Assembly (NCBI RefSeq): GCF_901411515.1
Contig: NZ_CABDUX010000002.1
Span: forward strand, 1,798,001 to 1,862,000
Reading direction: 5' to 3'
DNA length: 64,000 bases
From: Raoultibacter phocaeensis
GTDB taxonomy: Bacteria > Actinomycetota > Coriobacteriia > Coriobacteriales > Eggerthellaceae
This document shows, piece by piece, positions 1 through 8,451 of this stretch; the stretch's first letter is position 1, and every line of letters begins with the position of its first letter. Below the pieces are notes generated by a model. It saw only the letters and a list, made by a program, of their open reading frames with translations, did not search any database and was not told where the DNA came from. The translations under genes were made by a program, and so were the position numbers.

Positions 1-1637
1 TATCCCGCCAAGAAGCCTTCAGTCATCGCATCCTGCACGCCCTTATCGACTGCCGGAATGTAGCTGCGCGGGATCTTGCCGCCCACGATCTCATCCAGAA
101 ACTCGTAGCCGCCGCCCGGGTTGGGCTCGAGGCGCAGCCAGCAATCGCCGAACTGCCCGGCACCGCCCGTCTGCTTCTTGTGGCGGCCCTGGGCTTCGGC
201 GGTCTTGCGGATGGTCTCGCGATAGGGAACGCGCACCGGCACGAGCACCGCATCGACGCCGTTTTGCTCTTTCATGCGTGCAAGGATGGTATCGACCTGC
301 GTGTCGCCCATGGCGGTAAGCACAGTCTGATGCGTTTCCTCGCTGCGGGTGATGCGGATGGTCGGATCGTTTTCGGCAACGCGGGCGAGCGCGCTTCCCA
401 GCTTGTCTTCGTCCTTCTTGTTCGCCGCTTCGATGGCCACAGGGTACTGGGGCGTGGGCATGGGCAGAGGATCAATGGCGAGATCGCCCGACTTGGACAG
501 CGTGTCGCCGGTTTTCGCGTCGGTGAGCTTCGGCACGACGATGATGTCGCCCGCCTTCGCGCTCTTCACGTCGTTGGATTCTTTGCCCATCATGACGTAG
601 AGGTGGCCGAGGCGGTCTTTCTTGCCCGTGCGCGAGTTGATGAGCTCCATGCCCGGTTCGAGCACACCCGAGATAACTTTCACGAAACTCATGCGGCCCA
701 CATACGGGTCCGACAGCGTCTTGAACACAAAGCAGGCAGGCTCGCCCTCTTCATCGATGAACGTCTCTTCCCCGTTGGCCAAACGGAAACGCCCGTGTGC
801 GCGCGGCGACGGGAAGTACGTGGCGATATCCTCCATGAGGCCCTGCACACCCTGCTTGATGATGGTCGAACCCACGAACACGGGGATGAAGAGCTCTTGG
901 GCGATGGCCTTGTCAAGCAGATCCTCGAGTTCGGCCTGGGTGAGCTGCTCTTCGCCGTCGAGATATTTCATCATGAGCTCGTCGTCGGCCTCGGCCACCA
1001 GATCGCAGAGTTTGTCGCGCGCAACGATGGCGGTATCGGCGAACTCGGCCGGGATATCGTCCACATGCTCGCTTTCACCCTCAAAATAGCGGGCCTTCAT
1101 GCGGATCACGTCGATGACGCCCTTGAAGTCGGCATCGACGCCCATGGGAATAGTAACCGCTCCCAACCGCGAACCGAAGCGCGCATGGAGCGTTGCCATG
1201 GCAGAATCGAAATTCGCGTGCTCACGGTCGATATGATTGATGAACACGGCGCGGGACAGGCGCATATCCTCGGCTTCGTTCCACAGCTTGGTGGTCATAA
1301 CCTGCGGACCCGCAACGGCGTCGACGACGAACAGAGCCATTTCGGCAGCTTGCATCGTAGCGAGCGTATCACCGATAAAATCGGGATGACCCGACGTGTC
1401 GAGCACGTTGATCTTGAAGTCTTTGTACGGGATAGGTGCGATCGAGGTCCCGATCGTGAACTTGCGCTTGATTTCCTCGTCGTCGTAATCGAGGTAGGAC
1501 TTGCCGTCGTGGGTTGTGCCCATACGGGGCGTTTTTCCAGAGACGTGCAGCATCGCTTCTGCAAGAGAAGTCTTGCCAGCGCCGTCTTGCCCCACGAGCA
1601 CAATGTTGCGCACGTGTTCGGTAGCAGGAGCTGCCAT
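1..1637 (-). CDS. Elongation factor G-like GTPase (EF-G2/FusA2 type), 3' end outside window
   Basis: Reading leftward from the ATG at 1637, about 545 codons are visible with no stop, so the C-terminus lies beyond the left edge. The start is preceded by AGGAAAG. The protein begins with a translational GTPase domain: P-loop GQDGAGKTSL at about residues 15-24, DTSGHPDF for the G3 motif and NHID for G4. EF-G domain II and later domains follow, including a GGAGQFGD segment. The G motifs deviate from canonical EF-G (GHIDAGKTT, DTPGHVDF, NKMD), which matches the EF-G2/FusA2 paralogue group rather than the housekeeping translocase. A ribosome-associated role is likely; the exact function of this paralogue is not settled. 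A long open frame on the opposite strand here is a shadow. Confidence 0.9.
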   Translation of the reverse strand, partial: MAAPATEHVRNIVLVGQDGAGKTSLAEAMLHVSGKTPRMGTTHDGKSYLDYDDEEIKRKFTIGTSIAPIPYKDFKINVLDTSGHPDFIGDTLATMQAAEMALFVVDAVAGPQVMTTKLWNEAEDMRLSRAVFINHIDREHANFDSAMATLHARFGSRLGAVTIPMGVDADFKGVIDVIRMKARYFEGESEHVDDIPAEFADTAIVARDKLCDLVAEADDELMMKYLDGEEQLTQAELEDLLDKAIAQELFIPVFVGSTIIKQGVQGLMEDIATYFPSPRAHGRFRLANGEETFIDEEGEPACFVFKTLSDPYVGRMSFVKVISGVLEPGMELINSRTGKKDRLGHLYVMMGKESNDVKSAKAGDIIVVPKLTDAKTGDTLSKSGDLAIDPLPMPTPQYPVAIEAANKKDEDKLGSALARVAENDPTIRITRSEETHQTVLTAMGDTQVDTILARMKEQNGVDAVLVPVRVPYRETIRKTAEAQGRHKKQTGGAGQFGDCWLRLEPNPGGGYEFLDEIVGGKIPRSYIPAVDKGVQDAMTEGFLAG

Positions 1638-1986
1638 AATGACCACCAACTTTCCTGTTGCGTGGCCCACGCCTTTTGTTTATTCCCAAGGCGCGAACCA
1701 CTGTCGAGCCTTACACAAACAAAGCAACCTGGAAGTACAAAACCAGTACGGCATCTAGTGTAACCCAAATGACGCTCGCAACAAGCGAGAAATAAGACCC
1801 GTGACAAGCCATGACAAGCACAACCGAATGAATGCAGGCGGCACGCGCCCACGGGAAGGCACCCCGGGTATGCAGCCGAACGAGGGTTCGGGCAAGCGCC
1901 CTTCGGAAACAAGGGGCGCTTCGGAGGCGGGGACGCTTCGGAAGCAGACGCTCTCAAGAAGCTTTTATGTTCCGGGGTTCGCGGAT

Positions 1987-2141
1987 TCTGGCACAAATTT
2001 GGAGGTTTGACAATTATATAATGAGTTATATATTAAAATTTCGATTGGAGGCGAGCAAAATGCCTGGTCGCTGAATTTCGATACTTCCAAATATAAATAT
2101 ATGATATTCCATAATTGTCAAACCTCCAAATTTGTGCCAGA
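1987..2141. repeat. 155-bp MITE-like element with perfect 31-bp terminal inverted repeats
   Basis: Bases 1987-2017 and 2111-2141 are exact reverse complements over 31 bases. The arm starts TCTGGCACAAATTTGG and ends TTTGACAATTAT. The 93-bp interior is strongly AT-rich compared with its surroundings. Similarity continues imperfectly outward: CTTTTATGTTCC on the left matches the reverse complement of the right flank, CTTTTCTGTTCC. Each arm carries TTGACA at its inner end pointing inward, with AT-rich -10-like bases about 16 bp further on. A miniature inverted-repeat transposable element or an invertible promoter segment are both possible. No transposase or invertase is nearby. Confidence 0.8.
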
Positions 2142-2319
2142 TTTTCGGTCCTCGGGAACAGAAAAGACCGATAGCTCCCGTAGAAGAAGCGGAAATCTCA
2201 TTAGGTTACGGGGCGAAGCCTACAAGGGTACCGACGCCTTCGCACGCTGCGGTCCCGTCAGTAGTCTCGTCATGTTTATGATCTTTTCTTTACCGCAAGA
2301 TGACATCGCAGATGGGAGA

Positions 2320-2349
2320 TTGGTTCTCGACTGGCCCGTTCCGTATAAT
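2320..2349 (+). promoter_or_regulatory. Sigma70-type promoter for the PGPGW-type membrane protein gene
   Basis: TTGGTT at 2320-2325 and a perfect TATAAT at 2344-2349 are separated by 18 bases. The gene's ATG at 2382 lies 33 bases downstream of the -10 box. Confidence 0.6.
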
Positions 2350-2381
2350 CGATGGAAACCGGATCGGAAACGAGGCTCCCC

Positions 2382-2849
2382 ATGGAACGCAACGACGGCA
2401 TCATTGACGTAACCCCCGTTAATCAATCGAACGAGCGCGCTTCTTCGCAAGCGCCGCAACCATCGGCGGGCCACACGGACGCGGCTGCAAAGAGCAGCTC
2501 AGCCTCACCCGATCAACATCGAAGCGCCTCCCCCGCGCCCCACGGCACAGCCCCTAAAACCGAGAACTACTACACGTTCGACGGCACCTCGTGGCACCCC
2601 GGAGCCCAATCCGGGCAGCCCGCAAGCGGTTCTGGGCCCGCCATACCGGTCGATGCGCGCGTCATCGGCTCCACTAATACGAGCGATCAGCCGAAAAGCC
2701 GCCTCGGGGGCGCTGCCCGCATCGCTGCGGGAGGCGTATGCACGCTCGCGGGCATTCCCATGCTCATCCTTCCGGGACCGGGTTTGCTCGCCATCGGCGG
2801 AGGTGTCTACCTCATGGCAAGCGGGGCGAAGAGGCTGTTCGGCAAGTAA
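2382..2849 (+). CDS. PGPGW-type putative transmembrane protein, 155 aa
   Basis: The N-terminal 100 or so residues are hydrophilic and low-complexity (Ser, Ala, Pro, Gln). A C-terminal hydrophobic segment follows with LPGPGLLAIGGG, which resembles the PGPGW family of small membrane proteins of unknown function. An in-frame ATG lies 30 bases upstream at 2352, but it sits right behind the -10 box. The ATG at 2382 has GAGG about 8 bases upstream and was chosen for that reason. It is probably a single-spanning or hairpin membrane protein with a cytoplasmic disordered tail. No function can be assigned. Confidence 0.8.
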   Translation: MERNDGIIDVTPVNQSNERASSQAPQPSAGHTDAAAKSSSASPDQHRSASPAPHGTAPKTENYYTFDGTSWHPGAQSGQPASGSGPAIPVDARVIGSTNTSDQPKSRLGGAARIAAGGVCTLAGIPMLILPGPGLLAIGGGVYLMASGAKRLFGK

Positions 2850-2924
2850 GAGCGTACATGACGATTCGGCGGCGAACAGCACCGAACACTCGCCGCACGA
2901 AGCCCCGTCGTATACAATTGCGCC

Positions 2925-3074
2925 ATGAAGAATCTCGCGAAACGCATACCGTGGTGGCTTGTCGTGCTCGCAGTCGGCGTCGCGTTCATTGCGATCGGCG
3001 CGATGCAGGGCGGGTTTGCGGATACGCTGCGTAAAGCGGCGCTCATCTGCTACGAGTGCATTGGAATCGGATAA
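2925..3074 (+). CDS. CD1871A-family CXXC motif-containing small membrane protein, 49 aa
   Basis: This 49-residue gene has an N-terminal positively charged start (MKNLAKR), one transmembrane helix (about residues 10-26) and a C-terminal ICYECIGIG with a CXXC pair. Length, helix and the C-terminal ECIGIG motif match the small family annotated as CD1871A family CXXC motif-containing protein, which is known next to polyferredoxin genes. The stop is 3 bases before the start of the 4Fe-4S protein, so the two are surely co-transcribed. No strong Shine-Dalgarno is visible. The CXXC probably passes electrons or binds metal with its neighbours; this role is inferred from context only. Confidence 0.82.
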   Translation: MKNLAKRIPWWLVVLAVGVAFIAIGAMQGGFADTLRKAALICYECIGIG

Positions 3075-3077
3075 GCC

Positions 3078-4061
3078 ATGGGTGCAATCGCCCGCTTCAA
3101 GCGCCACATCGTCCAACTGCTCGCAGCGCTGTTGTACAACCTCAACTTCGAAGGCTTCGCAACGGGCACCATCTACCAGGGCGATGCCAAAGGCTTGTGC
3201 GTGCCTGGCCTCAACTGCTACTCGTGCCCCGGTGCCATCGGAGCCTGCCCCATCGGATCGCTGCAGGCGGCGCTCGTCGCAAGCGAACAGAAGCTGCCGT
3301 TCTACATCGTCGGCACCATCCTCGCGTTCGGAGCGCTTCTGGGCCGGACTGTCTGCGGTTGGCTCTGTCCGTTCGGGCTCATCCAAGACCTGCTCGATAA
3401 GGTTCCGCTTCCCAAAATCAAAAAGGGTGCGTGGAGCCGGGCGCTCTCGGGGGGAAAGTACGTCGTGCTCGCAGGGCTCGTCATCATCGCGCCGATCGTG
3501 CTTTTGACCGCAACTGGCATCGGGACGCCCGCGTTTTGCGCATGGCTCTGCCCGGCGGGAACGCTCGAAGCGGGTATCCCTCTCGTCGCAGCGAACGAGG
3601 GGCTTCGTTTCATGCTCGGAGGCCTGTTCACGTGGAAGGTGGGCGTACTCGTAGCCTTAGTGGTCGTATGCCTGTTCGTATACCGCCCGTTTTGCCGCTT
3701 CCTCTGCCCGCTCGGGGCGCTGTACTCGTTCTTCAATCGGTTCGCGCTGCTGCGCTACCGCGTCGACGAGCACGCATGCACCAACTGCGGCGCATGCCTT
3801 TCCGTATGCAAGGTCGATATTCGCACCGTGAGCGACCGCGAATGCATTCAATGTGGAGCCTGCGCAACATCTTGCCAAACGGGTGCCATTCGCTTTTCGC
3901 TCCGTGATATGCTATCCAAAAACTTACAGTTAGACGGCCTCCCGCGCACCGATGCGGCCCAGCGGCAGATGAATGCGACTGCACAGGGGTCTGCCAGCTC
4001 GTCCGAGAAGCGCTCGGCCGATGCGCCCGCACAAAGCGCCGCCGACTCGCCCGAACCTTAA
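3078..4061 (+). CDS. NapH/RdxA-type membrane polyferredoxin (4Fe-4S binding protein)
   Basis: The 327-aa product is an integral membrane iron-sulfur protein. It has an N-terminal Cys cluster (CVPGLNCYSCPG, then ACPIG), three membrane-associated CxxxCP loops (CGWLCPFG, CAWLCPAG, CRFLCPLG) typical of the Fer4_5 family, and two classical ferredoxin motifs near the C-terminus (CTNCGACLSVCK at about residue 234, CIQCGACATSCQ at about 255). A Ser/Ala-rich tail follows. Relatives move electrons across or along the membrane to periplasmic reductases. It lies between the CXXC mini-protein (3 bases upstream) and a TlpA thioredoxin (9 bases downstream), suggesting electron supply to extracytoplasmic thiol-disulfide chemistry. 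Confidence 0.93.
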   Translation: MGAIARFKRHIVQLLAALLYNLNFEGFATGTIYQGDAKGLCVPGLNCYSCPGAIGACPIGSLQAALVASEQKLPFYIVGTILAFGALLGRTVCGWLCPFGLIQDLLDKVPLPKIKKGAWSRALSGGKYVVLAGLVIIAPIVLLTATGIGTPAFCAWLCPAGTLEAGIPLVAANEGLRFMLGGLFTWKVGVLVALVVVCLFVYRPFCRFLCPLGALYSFFNRFALLRYRVDEHACTNCGACLSVCKVDIRTVSDRECIQCGACATSCQTGAIRFSLRDMLSKNLQLDGLPRTDAAQRQMNATAQGSASSSEKRSADAPAQSAADSPEP

Positions 4062-4070
4062 GGAGAAACC

Positions 4071-4673
4071 ATGACACGCCTGCACCGCCCAAGCACCCAG
4101 CGGATGGTCGGCTTCATCGCCGCACTCATTCTTTCGACACTTGTCCTGTTCGGCTGCACGTCGACCGCAGCACCGTCTGCGGGCTCGGACGCGAGCGATT
4201 CGGCCGAGTCAGGCGCGAGCGATTCGGCAAACCCGAAATCAGCCGAGGTCAAGGAAGGCGTCGAAGCCCCCGATTTCGAGTTCGCCCTGGTAGACGGCAG
4301 CACGGCCAAGCTTTCCGATTACCGAGGCAAGGTGGTCGTGCTTAATTTCTGGGCCACATGGTGCGGCTACTGCGTGCGCGAGATGCCGGATTTGAACGAC
4401 ATCGCGCAGAACTACGACGACGTGCAGGTGCTTGCCATCAACCGTGGCGACACCCCCGCCGACGCAAAGGAGGGCATCGAGGAATACGGCTACGACTTCG
4501 TATGGGGCCTTGACGAGGACCGTGCGATCGAGGCGCTCTATCCCGCAAGCGGCATCCCCTACACGGTCGTCATCGACAAGGACGGTGTCGTGTCGAGCAT
4601 TTTCGCCGGAAGCGCACCCGACATGTACCCGTACTTCGAAGAAGCGGTGACGAAGGCGGGTGCAGGAGCGTAA
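4071..4673 (+). CDS. TlpA-family thioredoxin-like lipoprotein
   Basis: This 200-aa protein starts with a lipoprotein signal peptide (hydrophobic stretch ending LVLFGC, lipidated Cys at about residue 26), then a short Ser/Ala/Asp-rich linker and a thioredoxin fold. The active site is WATWCGYC at about residues 93-100 and the cis-proline loop is GIPYTVV. It is an extracytoplasmic thiol-disulfide reductase of the TlpA/ResA type. AAGGAGAAACC directly precedes the ATG. It is the third gene of the polyferredoxin operon, so the polyferredoxin and CXXC mini-protein are plausible electron donors. Confidence 0.94.
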   Translation: MTRLHRPSTQRMVGFIAALILSTLVLFGCTSTAAPSAGSDASDSAESGASDSANPKSAEVKEGVEAPDFEFALVDGSTAKLSDYRGKVVVLNFWATWCGYCVREMPDLNDIAQNYDDVQVLAINRGDTPADAKEGIEEYGYDFVWGLDEDRAIEALYPASGIPYTVVIDKDGVVSSIFAGSAPDMYPYFEEAVTKAGAGA

Positions 4674-4717
4674 ACCGGCGATCGCGTAGTCGGGCTCGGG
4701 GCTGGCTCCGCCTCGGC

Positions 4718-6019
4718 CTACACAGATGCGATGATGCGGCGGGTGCGTACTTCGACCTCCGCCTTCGCGCGCTCGACGTCGATCGTCTCCCATACGCCGT
4801 CGCGGTAGAGCACCTCGCCATCGACCATCGTCAGGCACACATCCGATCCGTGGCCTGCGTATACGAGGTTGTTCAAGAGATCGGTCGCCGGGCACCACGA
4901 CGGCCCGCTCGCGTCGAGCACGGCGAGATCGGCTTTCGCTCCGAGGGCGATATGCCCGCAATCAGCACGTCCTTGCGAAAGCGCGCCTGTGCGCGTGGCG
5001 GCGCGCAGGGCGCCCGCAGGCGACACGGCGGTGGGATCGAGGTTCGCGCCCTTCTGGGCGAGCGCAAGCACGAAAAGGTCCTGGTACATGTCGAGGTTGT
5101 TGTTTGAAGCCACGCCGTCGGTTCCAAGCGCCACACTCACGCCCCGCTCGAGCATGCGGGCGATTGGGGCGAATCCGCTTCCGAGCTTCATGTTCGAAAC
5201 CGGGTTGCTTGCCACGAACGCGCCGCGCTCGGCAAGGATGTCGATATCGCCGTCGTCCACCCATACGCAGTGCGCGGCGGTCACAGGTACATCGAACACG
5301 CCGAGGCTGTCGAAGTAGCGCACCGGAGTCAGGCCGCCATGGCGCCCCTTGCATTCCTCATGCTCGGATTTCGTTTCCGATACGTGCACGTGGATGTTCA
5401 GACTCTTCGCTTTCGCGAGCGCTGCAATGTCGGCGCACACCGCAGGCGTCGAGGTGTATTCGGCATGGATGTTGTAATCGATGAGGATACGGCCTTCGGC
5501 GCTGCCGTGGAATTCGGCGATGAGCTCTTCGTTGAGCGCGCTGATCGGGTACTCGGCATAGGGCTTGTCTTCGAACGCGAGCAAACCTTCGCACGCGTTC
5601 ATCTTCATACCGCACTCGGTAACGGCGCGGACGCGTTCGCGGGAATGGTAGTACATGTCGGAAAAGCTCACCGTTCCGTAGCGCAGCATTTCAGCGCATG
5701 CAAGCACAGTGGCCCAATACGCGTCCTCGTCGGTAATCTTCGCCTCGAAGGGAAACACCCGGTCGTTGAGCCACGTCTGCAAGGGAAGATTCTCGGCATA
5801 ACCGCGCAGAAGCGTCATCGGAGCGTGGGAGTGGGCGTTGAACATGCCCGGCACGAGCAGCTTCTCATCGCCATCGTACACCTCGCCGAACCGGGCGGCC
5901 TCCTCAGGTGTTGGCGCCTCGGTGCCGATATAGGCGATGCGGCCCTCGACCGTGCCCACCCAACACCCCGTCTGCACCTCGAAGTTCTCGTCGAGTATCG
6001 CGATATCGGAAAACAGCAT
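4718..6019 (-). CDS. mtaD: 5-methylthioadenosine/S-adenosylhomocysteine deaminase family amidohydrolase
   Basis: The 433-aa product is an amidohydrolase-superfamily TIM barrel. Metal-ligand motifs are visible: FNAHSHAPM near the N-terminus, HVHVSE in the middle, AAHCVW and LGTDGVASNN further on. The pattern and length match the MtaD/SsnA/AtzB-like deaminases that convert SAH or MTA to the inosyl forms. Substrate choice cannot be fixed from sequence. AAGGAG lies 6 bases before the ATG at 6019; a TTG two codons upstream would abut the Shine-Dalgarno, so the ATG is the start. It follows the kinase/ABC-transporter operon on the same strand after a 213-base gap. Confidence 0.88.
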   Translation of the reverse strand: MLFSDIAILDENFEVQTGCWVGTVEGRIAYIGTEAPTPEEAARFGEVYDGDEKLLVPGMFNAHSHAPMTLLRGYAENLPLQTWLNDRVFPFEAKITDEDAYWATVLACAEMLRYGTVSFSDMYYHSRERVRAVTECGMKMNACEGLLAFEDKPYAEYPISALNEELIAEFHGSAEGRILIDYNIHAEYTSTPAVCADIAALAKAKSLNIHVHVSETKSEHEECKGRHGGLTPVRYFDSLGVFDVPVTAAHCVWVDDGDIDILAERGAFVASNPVSNMKLGSGFAPIARMLERGVSVALGTDGVASNNNLDMYQDLFVLALAQKGANLDPTAVSPAGALRAATRTGALSQGRADCGHIALGAKADLAVLDASGPSWCPATDLLNNLVYAGHGSDVCLTMVDGEVLYRDGVWETIDVERAKAEVEVRTRRIIASV

Positions 6020-6232
6020 GGACAAACTCCTTATCTCGTGTACGGGAACCCGAAAGTCCTCACATCAGTATAAAGCAAGCCGCCGCGCGGGAAAGACAGG
6101 ACACCGCTTCGGCACATCGGCATCCACTGCTATTGCGGGCCTGCACCCAAGCGCCTTTGCGGCATGGCACGGTGCCTCGCGTTGCACTACGCACATCCGT
6201 GCGCGCCGCTGCTGCCCTGTTCGGCATCGCTT

Positions 6233-7264
6233 TTACGAAACGCCGAAGTACTCTCGTTCGATGAACGCGAGAAACCTATCGTCAAGATACGCTTCAATCT
6301 TTCCAAGCGTGTAGTCGTCGGCCACCGACCGCTCTCCGCTCATGTGCTGGGCGTACGCCATCGCACACCACGTGAGCCCGCGCAAACAGGTTACCGAAAG
6401 ATAATCGGCGGTACGCTCACGGATGCCGTCGGTCGAAAACCGCCCGGCAACGGCGCGCACGTACGCTTCGACGAAACGGTCGATAGCGCCCGCATCGAGC
6501 ACCGTATCGGTCTTCCAGAACGTCGTCGTGGGCACGAGGAAATGGGCGATATCCTGCTCCGCCTCCCCGGCAACCGGTTTCTCCCAATCCACCAGGTAGC
6601 TCGTATCGCCCTCGTTGATGAGAAAGTTCCGCGAATTGAGCTCGGTGCTCACGATATGACGCACCCGAGGAGCGTGCGGCCTGCTCGCCGTTTCGCGCGC
6701 CATCCGAGCCAAGCGCGCGACACGCGCGACGGTTGCCTCGTGCGCCTCAGACCAGCGCTCGTAGACGGCGAACATCGCCTCGCATTCGTCTACGATCGCG
6801 CCGAGCGCATCATCGGGAACGACGAGGGCATGGTCGGACGGAAGTGCAACGGCGTGGATGTCGGCCAAAAGCGCGGCAGCCAAGTTCATATCGGTTGCGT
6901 AGTCGAGCGGGCGGCCGGGCAACCACTCCTCCACAAGCACGCCTTTGCCGAAATACGCCTTCGACGAATCGACGTAGAGCACCTTCGGCGTTCTGCCGCT
7001 CGGCGCAAGCAGCTCAAGCGCGTGCGCCTCGTAGCCGATCTGATCGTCGAGGTGCATCTGCGAACCCAGGTTCACACGGAACAGGAGCCTGCGCCCTGTT
7101 TCGGGATGCACGAAGGTGAAGTTCGCGTTGTACTCGCCGCGAGCAAGCAGGTGCGCTTCCACGGAGACCCTCGCGGGAAGACGAAGCGCCTCGCGCACGG
7201 CGGTGTTTTCGGCCAGATACGCCTCGACGTTGCGAGGCGAAAGCCCTTCTTCCTCAAACGACAT
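6233..7264 (-). CDS. Aminoglycoside-phosphotransferase-fold kinase with altered catalytic loop
   Basis: The 343-aa protein has the APH/choline-kinase fold. An N-lobe segment ends in LVEEWLPGRPL and the activation segment reads YLVDWEKPVAGEAEQDIAHFL, matching the DWE and DLA metal-binding region of small-molecule kinases. The catalytic loop is unusual: where relatives have HGDxxxxN, this one reads STELNSRN, so His and the catalytic Asp are replaced by Ser and Glu. The start overlaps the end of the transporter ATPase gene by 11 bases, so it is the last gene of the importer operon. It may phosphorylate the imported compound (nucleoside-like or thiamine-like); this is inferred from context. Confidence 0.8.
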   Translation of the reverse strand: MSFEEEGLSPRNVEAYLAENTAVREALRLPARVSVEAHLLARGEYNANFTFVHPETGRRLLFRVNLGSQMHLDDQIGYEAHALELLAPSGRTPKVLYVDSSKAYFGKGVLVEEWLPGRPLDYATDMNLAAALLADIHAVALPSDHALVVPDDALGAIVDECEAMFAVYERWSEAHEATVARVARLARMARETASRPHAPRVRHIVSTELNSRNFLINEGDTSYLVDWEKPVAGEAEQDIAHFLVPTTTFWKTDTVLDAGAIDRFVEAYVRAVAGRFSTDGIRERTADYLSVTCLRGLTWCAMAYAQHMSGERSVADDYTLGKIEAYLDDRFLAFIEREYFGVS

Positions 7265-8420
7265 CGCTCGCCTCCGCTCTGCTCGTGCGGCCCAAACGGG
7301 CTTCGGCGCCGGCGCGCATGTCCGCTTCAGCCCCGCGCTCGACCGGCTGGGATTCGACGTCGCACGCACCCGTTCGGTCTTCGACGCTAGTCGCTCCCGC
7401 ATCTTCCCCACCATACACGAACACGCCCTCGTCTGCGCATGCCACACCCACCTTCGCACCGGCTGAAACCAGCTCGCAGACGGGCACAGTCAGCGTCTGA
7501 CCTGCAAGATCGATGCGCACGAGGTTGATCTCTCCCCTGTACACGCAACACCTCACCCGATGCACCGCCTCGGCGCACGGATCGAGGCGCACCGCCGATT
7601 GCCTGATCACCGCAGTGGCGGGACCGTCTGCCACCCCAGGTGCGGGCAGGCGCAGCGTATCGGCGACAAACACGGCATGGCGCACCTCGCCCGCAAGCGT
7701 CGAGCAATCGCCGAAGCATGCGGCGATCTCGCTTGTGGCCGGCCGTTCGAACAGCTCGTCAGGCGCGCCCCGCTGCATCACGCGCCCAGCGCTCATGTAC
7801 ACGATGCGCTCCGACATTTCGATAGCCTCGATCGCATCGTGGGTCACCATGATCGTCGTGGTGCCGAACTCGCGATGAAGCTTGAGCACGAGCGATCGCA
7901 TATCGTCGCGCAAGTGCTCGTCAAGCCCCGAAAACGGCTCGTCCAGCAAAAGCACCTTCGGCGTACCGGCAAGCGCGCGGGCAAGCGCCACCCGCTGCTG
8001 CTGGCCGCCTGAAAGGCTCGATACGTCGCGCGCGCCGAACCCCTCGAGCTGCACGTGGGCAAGCAGTTCGCGAGCACGGGCAAGCCGTTCGGCCTTCTTC
8101 ATGCCCCGCATCTTGCAGGGAAACGCAACATTCTCCTCGACGTTCATGTTCGGGAACAGCCGCATGTCCTGGAATACATAGCCGACGTTGCGCTTGTGGG
8201 CGGGCACCTCGTCGACGGACGCATCGCCGAACGCGACCGATCCCCTATCCTGAACGAGGATGCCCGCGATGATCTTGAGCAGCGTCGATTTTCCCGCCCC
8301 CGATTCGCCGAGCAGCGAAAGGAACTCGCCTTCCTGCGCCGTGAACGACACGTCGTCGAGCACGCGCTTTGCGCTCTTTCCCCCTAAGTCAATCGTTATG
8401 TTCGAAACCGTGAGCCTCAT
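7254..8420 (-). CDS. ABC transporter ATP-binding protein (YnjD-like)
   Basis: This 388-aa protein has a complete ABC ATPase domain: Walker A GESGAGKSTL, Q-loop VFQDMRLFP, signature LSGGQQQR, Walker B VLLLDEPFSGLD and switch His in MVTHD. A C-terminal TOBE-like regulatory extension follows (about residues 240-360), as in importers of the polyamine/iron/thiamine/sulfate type. ATG 8420 was chosen: AAGGAG lies 12 bases upstream, and a more upstream ATG would overlap the permease gene. It powers the two permeases encoded just upstream. An acidic, Ala-rich tail at the C-terminus looks dispensable. Confidence 0.93.
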   Translation of the reverse strand: MRLTVSNITIDLGGKSAKRVLDDVSFTAQEGEFLSLLGESGAGKSTLLKIIAGILVQDRGSVAFGDASVDEVPAHKRNVGYVFQDMRLFPNMNVEENVAFPCKMRGMKKAERLARARELLAHVQLEGFGARDVSSLSGGQQQRVALARALAGTPKVLLLDEPFSGLDEHLRDDMRSLVLKLHREFGTTTIMVTHDAIEAIEMSERIVYMSAGRVMQRGAPDELFERPATSEIAACFGDCSTLAGEVRHAVFVADTLRLPAPGVADGPATAVIRQSAVRLDPCAEAVHRVRCCVYRGEINLVRIDLAGQTLTVPVCELVSAGAKVGVACADEGVFVYGGEDAGATSVEDRTGACDVESQPVERGAEADMRAGAEARLGRTSRAEASDVV

Positions 8421-8451
8421 GAAATCAGGCAGCTCCTTATCCTCGCACCCA

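Larger units (their letters stand above)
1638..2381. other. Gene-free divergent region carrying an inverted-repeat element
   Basis: This 740-base stretch separates the leftward EF-G-like gene from the rightward PGPGW-type gene. I see no convincing coding region. It holds the inverted-repeat element at 1987-2141 and a sigma70-like promoter at 2320-2349. The open frames crossing it have arginine- and serine-rich translations typical of non-coding high-GC DNA. Confidence 0.7.

Noticed and set aside
180-1763. 527-codon rightward open frame
   Set aside because: It lies antisense to the EF-G-like gene, whose leftward translation shows clear GTPase motifs; the rightward translation has a His/Arg/Val-rich shadow composition and no motif.
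2041-2074. Tiny frame inside the first inverted-repeat element (ribosome-like site, then Met-Pro-Gly-Arg-stop)
   Set aside because: Four codons only, and no other evidence; could be a leader peptide but nothing follows that it could regulate.
6164-7390. 408-codon rightward frame
   Set aside because: Antisense to the kinase gene, which has recognisable APH-fold motifs and overlaps the transporter operon in the expected way.
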